From Acidobacteriaceae bacterium (GTDB taxonomy: Bacteria; Acidobacteriota; Terriglobia; Terriglobales; Acidobacteriaceae): a DNA stretch of 8,723 bases. The stretch covers positions 1 through 8,723 of the forward strand of contig JASHTU010000594.1 in the NCBI GenBank assembly GCA_030040395.1. The letters are read 5' to 3'. Position 1 is the first letter of the stretch. Each line of letters begins with the position of its first letter. The translations under genes were made by a program, and so were the position numbers. Below the pieces are notes generated by a model. That model ran no database searches and was not told the origin of the DNA. It saw only the letters and a list, made by a program, of their open reading frames with translations. Of this stretch, positions 1-6,150 are shown in pieces.

Positions 1-1
1 G

Positions 2-337
2 AAGCCGGTGACGATTGACACGCCGGTGCTGCAATCCGGCGCGGGGCTGTCTCCGTTTTCGGTGGTCAATCAAACTTCCGGCTACTTGGGCGCGTATGAA
101 AAGTTCTATGCCGCTCCCATTTACACCGATGCGGTGGTGATTCCCAAGCAGGCGTCGTGGTTTGACTTCGATTTCTTCACGCGCTTCAATGTGGCGCACG
201 TCGATCGTTACGAGGAAGGGGGCTTGGGCGTGTTCCTGGCCCGACCGGAAGAGCCCACCAAGGTGCTGGGCGGCGTAAGCATCGGCTGGAAGAACGGCGC
301 GCCCACCTACGCCGTGGTGTGCGGCTTCGCGTTTTAG
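2..337 (+). CDS. C-terminal end of an unrecognised protein (5' partial)
   Basis: The reading frame is open from the window edge to a TAG at 335-337, so about 111 C-terminal residues are seen. The GTG at 8 is only an internal codon; upstream codons (Lys, Pro) are in frame. The visible part is rich in aromatic residues and glycine (for example FDFDFFTRFN) and has no strongly hydrophobic helix. The chain ends in ...YAVVCGFAF, an alternating pattern with a terminal Phe. A terminal aromatic residue is typical of outer-membrane beta-barrels, but this alone does not prove one. I do not recognise the family. The gene ends 3 nt before the TA that borders the inverted-repeat element. Confidence 0.6.
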   Translation, partial: KPVTIDTPVLQSGAGLSPFSVVNQTSGYLGAYEKFYAAPIYTDAVVIPKQASWFDFDFFTRFNVAHVDRYEEGGLGVFLARPEEPTKVLGGVSIGWKNGAPTYAVVCGFAF

Positions 338-342
338 AACTA

Positions 343-372
343 GGGTGTATCGACATATACGAGCGGGCAGCG
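343..372 (+). repeat. left terminal inverted repeat of the 265-bp element
   Basis: This 30-nt arm pairs with 578-607. The only mismatches are at arm positions 20 and 22 (A362 and C364). It is followed without a gap by the left arm of the next internal stem at 373. Confidence 0.8.
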
Positions 373-470
373 ACGGGAGCCATTTTTTCTCAGATCAAGG
401 AGCGAGGAGCGACGCATACCGGGCGTCTGCTAGCAACGAACGACACAGAGATGAGGAAAAATGGCCCCGT
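373..470. repeat. internal hairpin 1 of the 265-bp element
   Basis: Arms 373-396 and 450-470 pair: five base pairs, a bulged A at 378, nine more (GCCATTTTT on the left), one T-G position, then CTCA and TC. Within the loop a second small hairpin is visible, GACGC (411-415) with GCGTC (423-427), extended by AGC/GCT across one bulged T. The tandem GGAGCGA copies around 399-410 lie in the same loop. Confidence 0.6.
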
Positions 471-479
471 CCCTCCGGG

Positions 480-577
480 TTGCGGCGCAAATTGGGCCAT
501 ACTTCGTTGTCGGCCTCGACCTTGGGGCCGCCAAAGCCTTCGGCCTCCGCCTCGTCTGGCCCAATTTTCGCTCGCAA
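480..577. repeat. internal hairpin 2 of the 265-bp element
   Basis: Arms 480-499 and 557-577 pair almost fully, with an unbroken 11-bp core (AAATTGGGCCA at 489-499 with TGGCCCAATTT at 557-567), one mismatch and one single-base gap. The right arm ends at 577, directly against the right terminal repeat at 578. The loop holds a further GC-rich hairpin, GGCCG (526-530) with CGGCC (541-545). Confidence 0.65.
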
Positions 578-607
578 CGCTGCCCACCCGTATATGTCGA
601 TACACCC
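578..607 (-). repeat. right terminal inverted repeat of the 265-bp element
   Basis: Reverse complement of 343-372 with two differences in 30 nt. It is followed by TA at 608-609 and then 23 nt before the stop codon of the rhomboid gene. Confidence 0.8.
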
Positions 608-632
608 TAATGCACGGTCAGCCCTCGCGACC

Positions 633-1301
633 TCAAATCGGCCTGCGCAGCAAAGCCATGCGCTGCTCATCGACAAACATCCGCCCCAGGATGGCCCCAA
701 ACAAGAAGCCGCCGATGTGCGCCAGGTAGGCGACGCCGCCGGAGCGCACGTCGGCCACTACTCCGTAGTCGAAGACCTGCATCAGAAACCAGAAGCCGAT
801 GAGGAAAACGGCGGGGATGAAGGTGATGCGGATGAAAATAAAAAAGAAGAGCAGCGTGCGGATGCGGTCGCGGGGAAAGGTTACGATGAAGACGCCCATG
901 ACGGCGGCGATGGCGCCGCTTGCGCCCAGGCAGGGAATGCGAGAGGCGGGATCGCCGAGCACTTGGGCCAGCATGGCCACAATGCCGCCCGCGAAATAAA
1001 AGAAGAGGAAGACGAAGTGGCCCATCACATCCTCGACCGCGGGTCCAAAGGCCCACAGGAACACCATGTTGCCGATAATGTGCATCCAGCTCGCGTGCAT
1101 GAACATCGAGGTGAGCAGCGTGATCTCGCGATGGCCGTGCGTGATGCGGATGGGCACCGCGGACCAGGCGTGCACAAAGCGGTTGCCGCCCTCCAGTTCC
1201 AACAGGAACACGTAGGCGTTCGCCAGGATGATGAAGAGCGTGACGCCCGCAAAGCCGCGGGGGCGCCGCGAAGCGTCGCCGAGCGGAATCAGGCCGCCCA
1301 T
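633..1301 (-). CDS. rhomboid family intramembrane serine protease
   Basis: A 222-aa integral membrane protein that should cut substrate transmembrane helices within the lipid bilayer. The rhomboid signature is complete: an HxxxN pair in the second membrane segment (His74, Asn78), the catalytic serine in GASG (Ser128), and the partner histidine in the last segment (AHIGG, His195). Six hydrophobic segments can be traced, roughly residues 18-35, 65-86, 95-116, 125-141, 149-174 and 188-208. I start at the ATG at 1301, not the longer frame from 1397, because the ATG overlaps the stop of the upstream gene (TAATG) and the longer N-terminus would lie entirely inside that gene in another frame. The 1-nt overlap implies translational coupling to the ferritin-VIT gene. 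Substrates cannot be told from sequence. The call to family is secure; the native target is unknown. Confidence 0.93.
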   Translation of the reverse strand: MGGLIPLGDASRRPRGFAGVTLFIILANAYVFLLELEGGNRFVHAWSAVPIRITHGHREITLLTSMFMHASWMHIIGNMVFLWAFGPAVEDVMGHFVFLFFYFAGGIVAMLAQVLGDPASRIPCLGASGAIAAVMGVFIVTFPRDRIRTLLFFFIFIRITFIPAVFLIGFWFLMQVFDYGVVADVRSGGVAYLAHIGGFLFGAILGRMFVDEQRMALLRRPI

Positions 1302-2506
1302 TACATTCCGCCCTTGCCCAGCAGAATGCCGATGCCGTAGGTCACCGCGCCCTCGAGGGCGCCGACCACCGTCATCTCCAACCCCGATGACCACCACGAC
1401 CGCACCGTGATCAGGCTTTTGGCCGCGCCCACGGCAAAGTGCGCAGCCAGCGAAACGACGGCGGCGGCAACAATGGCGGGAATTCCCTGCAGGAAGAAGA
1501 AGGGAACCACGGGAATAATGGCGCCGACGGCCGTGGAGAGCGCGCCGGACAGCGCCGACACCGTGGGATTGGCCAGCGCCTCTTCCGATGAGCCCAGCCG
1601 CTCGCTGGCCAGCGCGCGCAGCAACTGGTCGGGATCCTGGGCGATGTGGTTGACCATGTGCAGCGCGTCTTCCTCGGGCAGCCCCTTCACCTGGTAGTAC
1701 AGCGAGAGCAGCTCACGCGCCTCCGGCCCGTTCATCTGGATGGCTTGGCGCTCCCGCGCCACCTCGGCGTAGTAGATTTCGCGCTCGCTTTTGGCCGCCA
1801 GGTACGCGCCCGAACCCATCGAGAGCGCGGAGGCGATCATGCCCGAGAGCCCCGCAAGCAGCACGTAAGTGGGGTTGCCGGCAGTGGCGCCGGAGACTCC
1901 CGAAACAATGCCGAAGATGGCCCCCAGCCCGTCGTTCACACCGTAAATCGCGTCGCCGATCCAGGCGCCGGGCTGTTTGCGCCCCTGATTGCGCTTGGCC
2001 AGCAACTCTTCGAGCACGGCCTTGGCCGGGATCTTGGGTGCGCCGGCGGGGGCGGTGTAGTGGCCGCGCAAGAGCGAACCCAGCTCGCGGTAGTGGTCCT
2101 TTTCATCCTCGATGACCTGGTCGAGAATGGCGATCGAGCCGTCGTCGCCCAAAGCCTTCAACTGCTCGCCGTAGTTGGCGATGTGCCGGCTTTCCTCGAT
2201 CTCCAGCCGGCGCAAGGCCATGCGGATGCCGCCGGCGCGGTTGGCCAGCGAATCTGCCTCGCCTCCGGCCTTGCCCCGGTACACCGGATCGGTTCCGCCC
2301 AGCTCCTTGATGCGCTCCGCCCACAGGGCCGCGTGCTCCCGTTCCGCCGCCGCCAGGTGGCGCAGCACCTGGGCGCGAACCGGCTCGATGTCGCGATCGG
2401 CCAAAGCCTGATAGGTGTGGTAACCCTCCATCTCGGCCTGCCAGTTGCCTTCCAGGGCGGCCAGAACCTTCCGGGTCTTCGTCCCGCTCATCAACGCAAT
2501 GGCCAT
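1301..2506 (-). CDS. MbfA-like membrane ferritin: ferritin-like domain fused to VIT1/CCC1 iron transporter
   Basis: 401 aa with two domains. Residues about 10-150 form a ferritin-like (rubrerythrin type) four-helix bundle with the expected iron ligands: Glu27, then ExxH motifs at 55-58, 105-108 and 135-138. Residues about 179-401 form a VIT1/CCC1 domain: GDAIYGVNDGLGAIFGIVSG opens the first membrane helix, SMGSGAYLAAKSERE closes the second, then a charged stretch of about 70 residues rich in Glu (likely the cytoplasmic metal-binding helices) and three more membrane helices. In MbfA proteins of alphaproteobacteria this layout exports or sequesters iron at the inner membrane; that role is transferred by family. 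Start: ATG at 2506 has a purine-rich AGAGAGG about 6 nt upstream; Met6 is a possible alternative. It is the first gene of an operon with the rhomboid gene. No recognisable iron-regulator box was found upstream. Confidence 0.92.
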   Translation of the reverse strand: MAIALMSGTKTRKVLAALEGNWQAEMEGYHTYQALADRDIEPVRAQVLRHLAAAEREHAALWAERIKELGGTDPVYRGKAGGEADSLANRAGGIRMALRRLEIEESRHIANYGEQLKALGDDGSIAILDQVIEDEKDHYRELGSLLRGHYTAPAGAPKIPAKAVLEELLAKRNQGRKQPGAWIGDAIYGVNDGLGAIFGIVSGVSGATAGNPTYVLLAGLSGMIASALSMGSGAYLAAKSEREIYYAEVARERQAIQMNGPEARELLSLYYQVKGLPEEDALHMVNHIAQDPDQLLRALASERLGSSEEALANPTVSALSGALSTAVGAIIPVVPFFFLQGIPAIVAAAVVSLAAHFAVGAAKSLITVRSWWSSGLEMTVVGALEGAVTYGIGILLGKGGM

Positions 2507-2690
2507 ACCTGCCTCTCTGGTTTGCTTTCACATGAGCATAGCCCAACCGCGTCTCGCCCGCGACGGCATTCCGCCTTGCCTCTCCGCCCCGGGGCCGGCT
2601 TTCGATGCGCTTGTTCCCTATTGTAAGGAGGAAAACTCCGCGCGTCCGCGCCCTTCGGCCTCTCAATCCCCGTTCCCAACCCTTGTGGCC
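2507..2690. other. intergenic, no gene supported
   Basis: 5' flank of the ferritin-VIT gene, which should hold its promoter. A TACAAT that could serve as a -10 lies on the minus strand at 2625-2620, but no fitting -35 is seen. The sequence TAAGGAGG at 2624-2631 on the plus strand has no start codon at a workable distance. Confidence 0.4.
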
Positions 2691-2900
2691 CTATCTCCTA
2701 TTGGCCATCGACCCCAGCACCGGCAAGAGAATGGAAAGCGAGAACAGCACACCCGGCGTCCAGTACAGCCACCTCCTGCCGGGATACGCGATCCAACAGG
2801 AAGGCAGCGCCGAGAGCGATGCCGTCTGGATAAGGATTTGCGGGCAACTGATTCGAGCAGGGGTAACCAGACCAGATTTCGAAGGTAACTTGTGGAACAC
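2691..2900 (-). CDS. doubtful small membrane protein or gene remnant
   Basis: A 69-aa frame from a GTG at 2900. The second half reads like a real protein: a basic-aromatic PGRRWLYW segment leading into one membrane helix (TPGVLFSLSILLPVLGSMA), with codons ending mostly in G or C as in the neighbouring genes. The first 25 or so residues look less coding-like and I see no clear ribosome binding site. It could be a short genuine protein, or the C-terminal relic of a decayed membrane gene. It lies upstream of the ferritin-VIT gene on the same strand, about 185 nt away. Confidence 0.25.
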   Translation of the reverse strand: MFHKLPSKSGLVTPARISCPQILIQTASLSALPSCWIAYPGRRWLYWTPGVLFSLSILLPVLGSMANRR

Positions 2901-2966
2901 TCGCTGTGCAGTTACTTTAATTAAACTTTTCCGATGCGGTTTTCCACTTACATTGCTTGCTACACT
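2882..2966 (+). promoter_or_regulatory. probable promoter region of the secreted Ig-like protein gene
   Basis: TACACT at 2961-2966 is a fair -10 hexamer, 43 nt before the ATG at 3009; the -35 (around GTTTTC, 2939-2944) is poor. Further upstream is an AT-rich stretch, 2914-2930, containing the palindrome TTTAATTAAA (2916-2925), which could act as an UP element. Just before it, AAGGTAACT (2882-2890) pairs with AGTTACTTT (2910-2918) as a 9-bp stem with one G-T pair. The parts are seen; their use as a promoter is inferred. Confidence 0.35.
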
Positions 2967-3008
2967 TTAAGTCCCCTATGGAACGGGGTGGAGAGGAGTA
3001 ACGCGAAC

Positions 3009-4289
3009 ATGTTTCGAAAGCTACTAGTTGCCTTAGGAGTCGCATTCGCTTTGACGACAATGTCGCCTCGAGCCAGGGCAAACATTTTGACCAGCGCCAC
3101 GGCCACCGCGAATTGCCAGGGCTATAACGTGAGCGTGGATGCAACGGACCTCACGTCAGGCACGACCTATACGATCGATTTCAGCTTTACGGTCACCTGT
3201 GGCGCCGGTTCACCGCAAATGATTACAGGCAGCACCACATTCACAGCCACGGCCAGCACCGAGACTGTTACGGCGTCCGGAACCTTCAACGGAGACGCGT
3301 CGGGCGGGAACTGCACCGTGACTGGCACGGCTACGCTAACCAGTTCAGGTTCTACGGTTGACATCATCATCAACGGCACGGGAACAGCCACACTAAGCTG
3401 CCCCTTTACGCTGGCATGTTCGGCGAGCACCGGGCAAGTGGGCGTTCCCTACACCTCCTGCCTGATCGCTACGGGAGGAGTTCCACCTTACACTTACGGC
3501 GGCGTCTCTGGGGTTGTACCCGGCCTCAACGGAACTCTGAACCCAACAACGGGATGCTTCAATGGAACGCCCACTGAGGCCGGAAACTTCTCTTTCGTGT
3601 TAGATGTGACGGACTCAACGGGCAATACGGTCGACGCCACGTGTCCGTTTAACATCACGCCGACGCTGCCGACCGCTTGCGTCCTCCCACCCAGCGGGAC
3701 CGCGATATCAGGGGCTCCTGTCTCATGGAACGGTTTCACCGCGCCAGCCGGCAGCGTGGTTTGGATTAATGCGCACCTCGACGCCAAGAACGTTCCCACG
3801 AACACGATCACCACTGTTGATTTCACCGGGGTAAATCTGGTAGTCAACGCTACGACTTACTCGCTCCCCAATGGGCAAGTCGTCTTCAACCCGGCGACAT
3901 CGACGCCGACTACTGTCGTGAATCCCGACGGTAGTTGGACGACAACCGTCAACCCGTCATTTAACAACGACATCTTCTTCGACGGGCAGGCGATTCCGGT
4001 GGATGCCAACATGGAAAATGGCGGCAACGGCAATACAGGATCGACGCTGAGCTTCTCGACCAACTCCAGCGACAGCACTCTGCAGTTCCAGTGGCAATGG
4101 GGTGCGGCGGTGTACACCTCCTGGCCGGGCAACGCCGCGGCGGATATCGAACCCGTTCACGCACAGCAACAAGCAGGCGCCCCGCTGAACACAGCGGTTG
4201 AGGCAGATCTGATCCAGGGTCCGCGCGGCGGCGGCGGAAGTAACTTCACAGGTTCCTGGAGCGGCACTGGGCAAGGAACCTGTCCTTAA
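3009..4289 (+). CDS. secreted protein with an Ig-like (He_PIG type) domain
   Basis: 426 aa. I chose the ATG at 3009: it follows AGGAG (2994-2998), and from it the chain opens with a standard Sec signal peptide (FRKLL, then a hydrophobic core, then ...SPRARA with cleavage likely after residue 24). The upstream in-frame ATG at 2934 would bury that signal. Residues about 25-130 are a Thr/Ser/Gly-rich beta-type region. Residues about 134-217 look like a putative-Ig (He_PIG) domain, with GVPYTS..., GVPPYTY, a GTPTEAGNFSF turn and VTDSTGN. The rest (about 220-426) is a beta-rich module I do not recognise, ending Gly/Ser-rich with a final Cys-Pro. Ten or so cysteines fit an exported protein. No C-terminal sorting signal, membrane anchor or catalytic motif is visible. 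It is probably extracellular or surface-associated; its function is unknown. Confidence 0.8.
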   Translation: MFRKLLVALGVAFALTTMSPRARANILTSATATANCQGYNVSVDATDLTSGTTYTIDFSFTVTCGAGSPQMITGSTTFTATASTETVTASGTFNGDASGGNCTVTGTATLTSSGSTVDIIINGTGTATLSCPFTLACSASTGQVGVPYTSCLIATGGVPPYTYGGVSGVVPGLNGTLNPTTGCFNGTPTEAGNFSFVLDVTDSTGNTVDATCPFNITPTLPTACVLPPSGTAISGAPVSWNGFTAPAGSVVWINAHLDAKNVPTNTITTVDFTGVNLVVNATTYSLPNGQVVFNPATSTPTTVVNPDGSWTTTVNPSFNNDIFFDGQAIPVDANMENGGNGNTGSTLSFSTNSSDSTLQFQWQWGAAVYTSWPGNAAADIEPVHAQQQAGAPLNTAVEADLIQGPRGGGGSNFTGSWSGTGQGTCP

Positions 4290-4314
4290 TCGCCACGGTA
4301 ACTGCCGATGGAGA

Positions 4315-4340
4315 AGGGGCGCCGACCCCAAGGCGCCTCT
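4315..4340 (+). terminator. hairpin after the secreted protein gene
   Basis: A 9-bp stem (4315-4323 with 4332-4340, built on GGCGCC in both arms, one G-T pair) with an 8-nt loop, 26 nt after the stop codon. There is no T-run after it, so it is not a textbook intrinsic terminator; it may stop transcription weakly or protect the 3' end. Confidence 0.4.
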
Positions 4341-4378
4341 GATCTCCTCGCGGGGGCCGTTATGACCTGCCCCTTCGC

Positions 4379-4567
4379 TTAGTCCGTGTAACTAAGAGGG
4401 CTCGGGTCTGAGTGCAGTTGCAAATATTGCTCGCAACTCTCGTTGAAGCCGGGCGAGTGTGGAATGTGCATTTTGCTCGCCACATTTGCATAGCTGTTTG
4501 CGGATTCTTGCGGCGTCAGATAGCTCGATGCAATGTATGGGCGCACTGGGCTGTCATGATCGTCCAT
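4379..4567 (-). CDS. doubtful 62-aa small ORF
   Basis: From an ATG at 4567 the minus strand encodes a soluble, Ser/Tyr/His-rich 62-aa peptide beginning MDDHDSPVRPYIASSYLTPQ. Its composition differs from the Arg-rich shadow frames common in this window and the local G+C is lower. No convincing ribosome binding site and no family match that I recognise. It may be a small real gene, a relic or chance. Confidence 0.2.
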   Translation of the reverse strand: MDDHDSPVRPYIASSYLTPQESANSYANVASKMHIPHSPGFNESCEQYLQLHSDPSPLSYTD

Positions 4568-4576
4568 AACGCCCCG

Positions 4577-4603
4577 TCGATTTCGGAAATTTTCGATTTC
4601 GGA
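4577..4603. repeat. 11-bp direct repeat TCGATTTCGGA x2
   Basis: Two exact copies, 4577-4587 and 4593-4603, 16 nt start to start. They lie about 130 nt upstream of the putative -10 of the sugar transporter gene. They could be tandem sites for a regulator or simply local duplication. Confidence 0.45.
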
Positions 4604-4884
4604 TCTGAAGTTAGCGGGATTCTGGCGCTTCCGTCCCCGCCCCGCAACTCTGACCCCTCGCCCCCGCCACCCTCGTCTGCACCTCGGCTCTTCGCCCAAC
4701 CAAAATCCCTTTCCTCCTTCGCCGCCTGCCGTATAGTGTGTTGTACAGCGCGAAATCGGATTCGGGAGCCGGAGACGAGCTTCAACGCACGGAAACCCGC
4801 CTGCAGCACCGCGGCATCTTCGTGCACCTCGCCGTCAGCTCCGCAACCGGCCGCATCCACTCACGAAAGCGGGAATCCCTTCCT
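4604..4884. other. upstream region of the sugar transporter gene
   Basis: No gene is supported here. TATAGT at 4732-4737 is the best -10 candidate, 147 nt before the start codon; a -35 at the right distance (CTTTCC, 4709-4714) is poor. The stretch 4630-4730 is strongly C-rich on this strand. The in-frame codons from 4738 to 4884 are read here as 5' untranslated sequence. Confidence 0.35.
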
Positions 4885-6138
4885 ATGGCATCGACCTCCA
4901 GACCCTCCGCCACCCTCACCTCGCCGGGCTACCTGATGCCCTTCGTCACCGTCACCGCGCTGTTCTTCATTTTCGGTTTCATCACCACCCTCAACATGGC
5001 CCTGGTGCCCGACCTGCGCCGCATCTTTGACCTCGACTACGCCTGGGCCATGCTCGCGGAATCGGCGTTTTTCCTGGCCTATTTCGTGTTTTCCGCGCCC
5101 AGCTCCAAGCTAATCGAGCGGATCGGCTACAAGCGCACCATGGTGGTGTCACTGTTCATCCAGGTGGTGGGCTGCGCGCTGTTCATTCCTGCCGCCAGGC
5201 TGGTCAACTTCCCGCTTTTCTTGATCGCCATTTTTCTGGTGGGCGCCGGCGTCACCGCTCTGCAAACCTCGGCCAACCCCTATGTCGCCATCCTCGGTCC
5301 CGAGCATAGCGCCCCGGTGCGGCTCACCCTGGCGCAGGCTTTCAACTCCATTGGCGCGGCCATCGCGCCGCTCGTCGGCGGCGCCTTTATCCTCTCCGGT
5401 TCTGAGCTGGAGGTCCCCAAGTCCGTCATCGCCAACGAGGTGCGTGGGCCCTATATCGCCATCGCCAGCGGCTTGCTGCTGCTCGGGCTGGCGGTGGCGT
5501 TTTCGCACCTGCCGCCCATCACCGAAACGCAATCCTTCCGCCCCGGCAAGCCCGGTGACGCGGCCACGACGCACAGCATCTGGCATTACCGGCACACGGT
5601 GCTGAGCGCCGTGGGCATCTTCCTCTATGTCGGCGTCGAGGTCGGCCTGGCTTCGATCGCCGTCAACTACTTCAAGTCGCAGGGCATGAGCTCCCTGAAA
5701 ACCGCCTCGTTCCTGGTTTCCCTCTACTGGCTGGGCGCCATGGTCGGCCGTCTGCTTGGCTCCTGGATCCTGACCAAAGTCAAATCGGGCAAGCTGCTGG
5801 GCGCCTTCGGCGTCGCCGGGGCCTTGCTGCTCGGCATCTCCATGTTCACTTCCGGCGGGGTGGCGATCTGGACCCTGGTTCTCTGCGGCTTTTTCAACTC
5901 CATCATGTTCCCCAATGTCTTCGCCTTGGGTATCGTCGGCCTCGGCCCTCTCACCAGCAAAGGCTCAGGACTGATCATGACCGCGATTGTCGGCGGCGCC
6001 ATCATTCCGTACCTGTTGGGAGCCATCGCCGATAAGATCGGGATTCAGCACTCCTTTGCCCTACCCATGGCCTGCTACCTCTATATCGCGTGGTATGGCG
6101 TATGGGGCTCGAAACCCAAGCGGATCGTAACGGTGTAA
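4885..6138 (+). CDS. sugar MFS transporter, FucP/GluP type
   Basis: 417 aa, the usual length of the fucose/glucose/galactose permease family of the major facilitator superfamily, with 12 predicted inner-membrane helices in two halves. Family marks: FFIFGFITTLN in helix 1, ERIGYKR (residues 78-84) in the loop between helices 2 and 3, TALQTSANPYVAILGPE (124-140) in helix 4, and LAQAFNSIGAAIAPL (149-163). These proteins import monosaccharides, by proton symport in FucP of E. coli. I start at the ATG at 4885; the frame stays open back to 4738, but the extra 49 residues are hydrophilic and not family-like, while Met1 here precedes helix 1 by about 16 residues as expected. Two positions matching the coupling residues of FucP differ: Met38 in place of Asp46 and Gln127 in place of Glu135. 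The sugar cannot be named from sequence. It stands alone, followed by a palindromic element. Confidence 0.9.
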   Translation: MASTSRPSATLTSPGYLMPFVTVTALFFIFGFITTLNMALVPDLRRIFDLDYAWAMLAESAFFLAYFVFSAPSSKLIERIGYKRTMVVSLFIQVVGCALFIPAARLVNFPLFLIAIFLVGAGVTALQTSANPYVAILGPEHSAPVRLTLAQAFNSIGAAIAPLVGGAFILSGSELEVPKSVIANEVRGPYIAIASGLLLLGLAVAFSHLPPITETQSFRPGKPGDAATTHSIWHYRHTVLSAVGIFLYVGVEVGLASIAVNYFKSQGMSSLKTASFLVSLYWLGAMVGRLLGSWILTKVKSGKLLGAFGVAGALLLGISMFTSGGVAIWTLVLCGFFNSIMFPNVFALGIVGLGPLTSKGSGLIMTAIVGGAIIPYLLGAIADKIGIQHSFALPMACYLYIAWYGVWGSKPKRIVTV

Positions 6139-6150
6139 AGGCAGCTTCTA

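Larger units (their letters stand above)
341..609. mobile_element. MITE-like 265-bp element with 30-bp terminal inverted repeats and TA flanks
   Basis: The block 343-607 begins and ends with inverted repeats matching at 28 of 30 positions (343-372 against 578-607; the left arm starts GGGTGTATCGACATATACG). The match stops exactly at a TA on each side (341-342, 608-609), with a mismatch at the next outer base. TA on both sides is what Tc1/mariner and IS630 insertion would leave, so a non-autonomous derivative (MITE) is the simplest reading. It carries no convincing gene. Inside, two more inverted repeats fill nearly all the space: 373-396 with 450-470, and 480-499 with 557-577. It lies between convergent genes, 3 nt after one stop codon and 24 nt from the stop of the rhomboid gene. 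Copy number in the genome is unknown from this window. Confidence 0.7.

Noticed and set aside
343..607. CRISPR array or classical insertion sequence at the inverted-repeat block
   Set aside because: There are no evenly spaced direct repeats with spacers, and no transposase frame fits in 265 bp; a non-autonomous element explains it better.
345..1340. Long plus-strand open frame (331 codons) opposite the rhomboid gene
   Set aside because: It is antisense to a gene with a complete rhomboid signature and has the Asp/Glu/His/Arg-rich low-complexity look of a shadow frame in G+C-rich DNA; it also runs through the inverted-repeat element.
2115..2505. Separate rubrerythrin gene upstream of a VIT gene
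   Set aside because: One uninterrupted frame joins both domains, as in MbfA-type proteins, so it is a natural fusion and not two genes.
1646..2626. Long plus-strand open frame (326 codons) opposite the ferritin-VIT gene
   Set aside because: Antisense shadow of a gene with clear ferritin and VIT1 motifs; composition is not protein-like and no start signal is seen.
2624..2631. Strong Shine-Dalgarno-like TAAGGAGG on the plus strand
   Set aside because: No ATG, GTG or TTG follows at 4-14 nt, so it does not start a gene.
2934..3008. Upstream in-frame ATG for the secreted protein
   Set aside because: It would place 25 residues before an otherwise perfect signal peptide and would overlap the likely promoter; the ATG at 3009 has its own AGGAG.
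4738..4884. 49-codon N-terminal extension of the sugar transporter
   Set aside because: Hydrophilic, not family-like, and begins inside the putative -10; Met at 4885 fits the family length.
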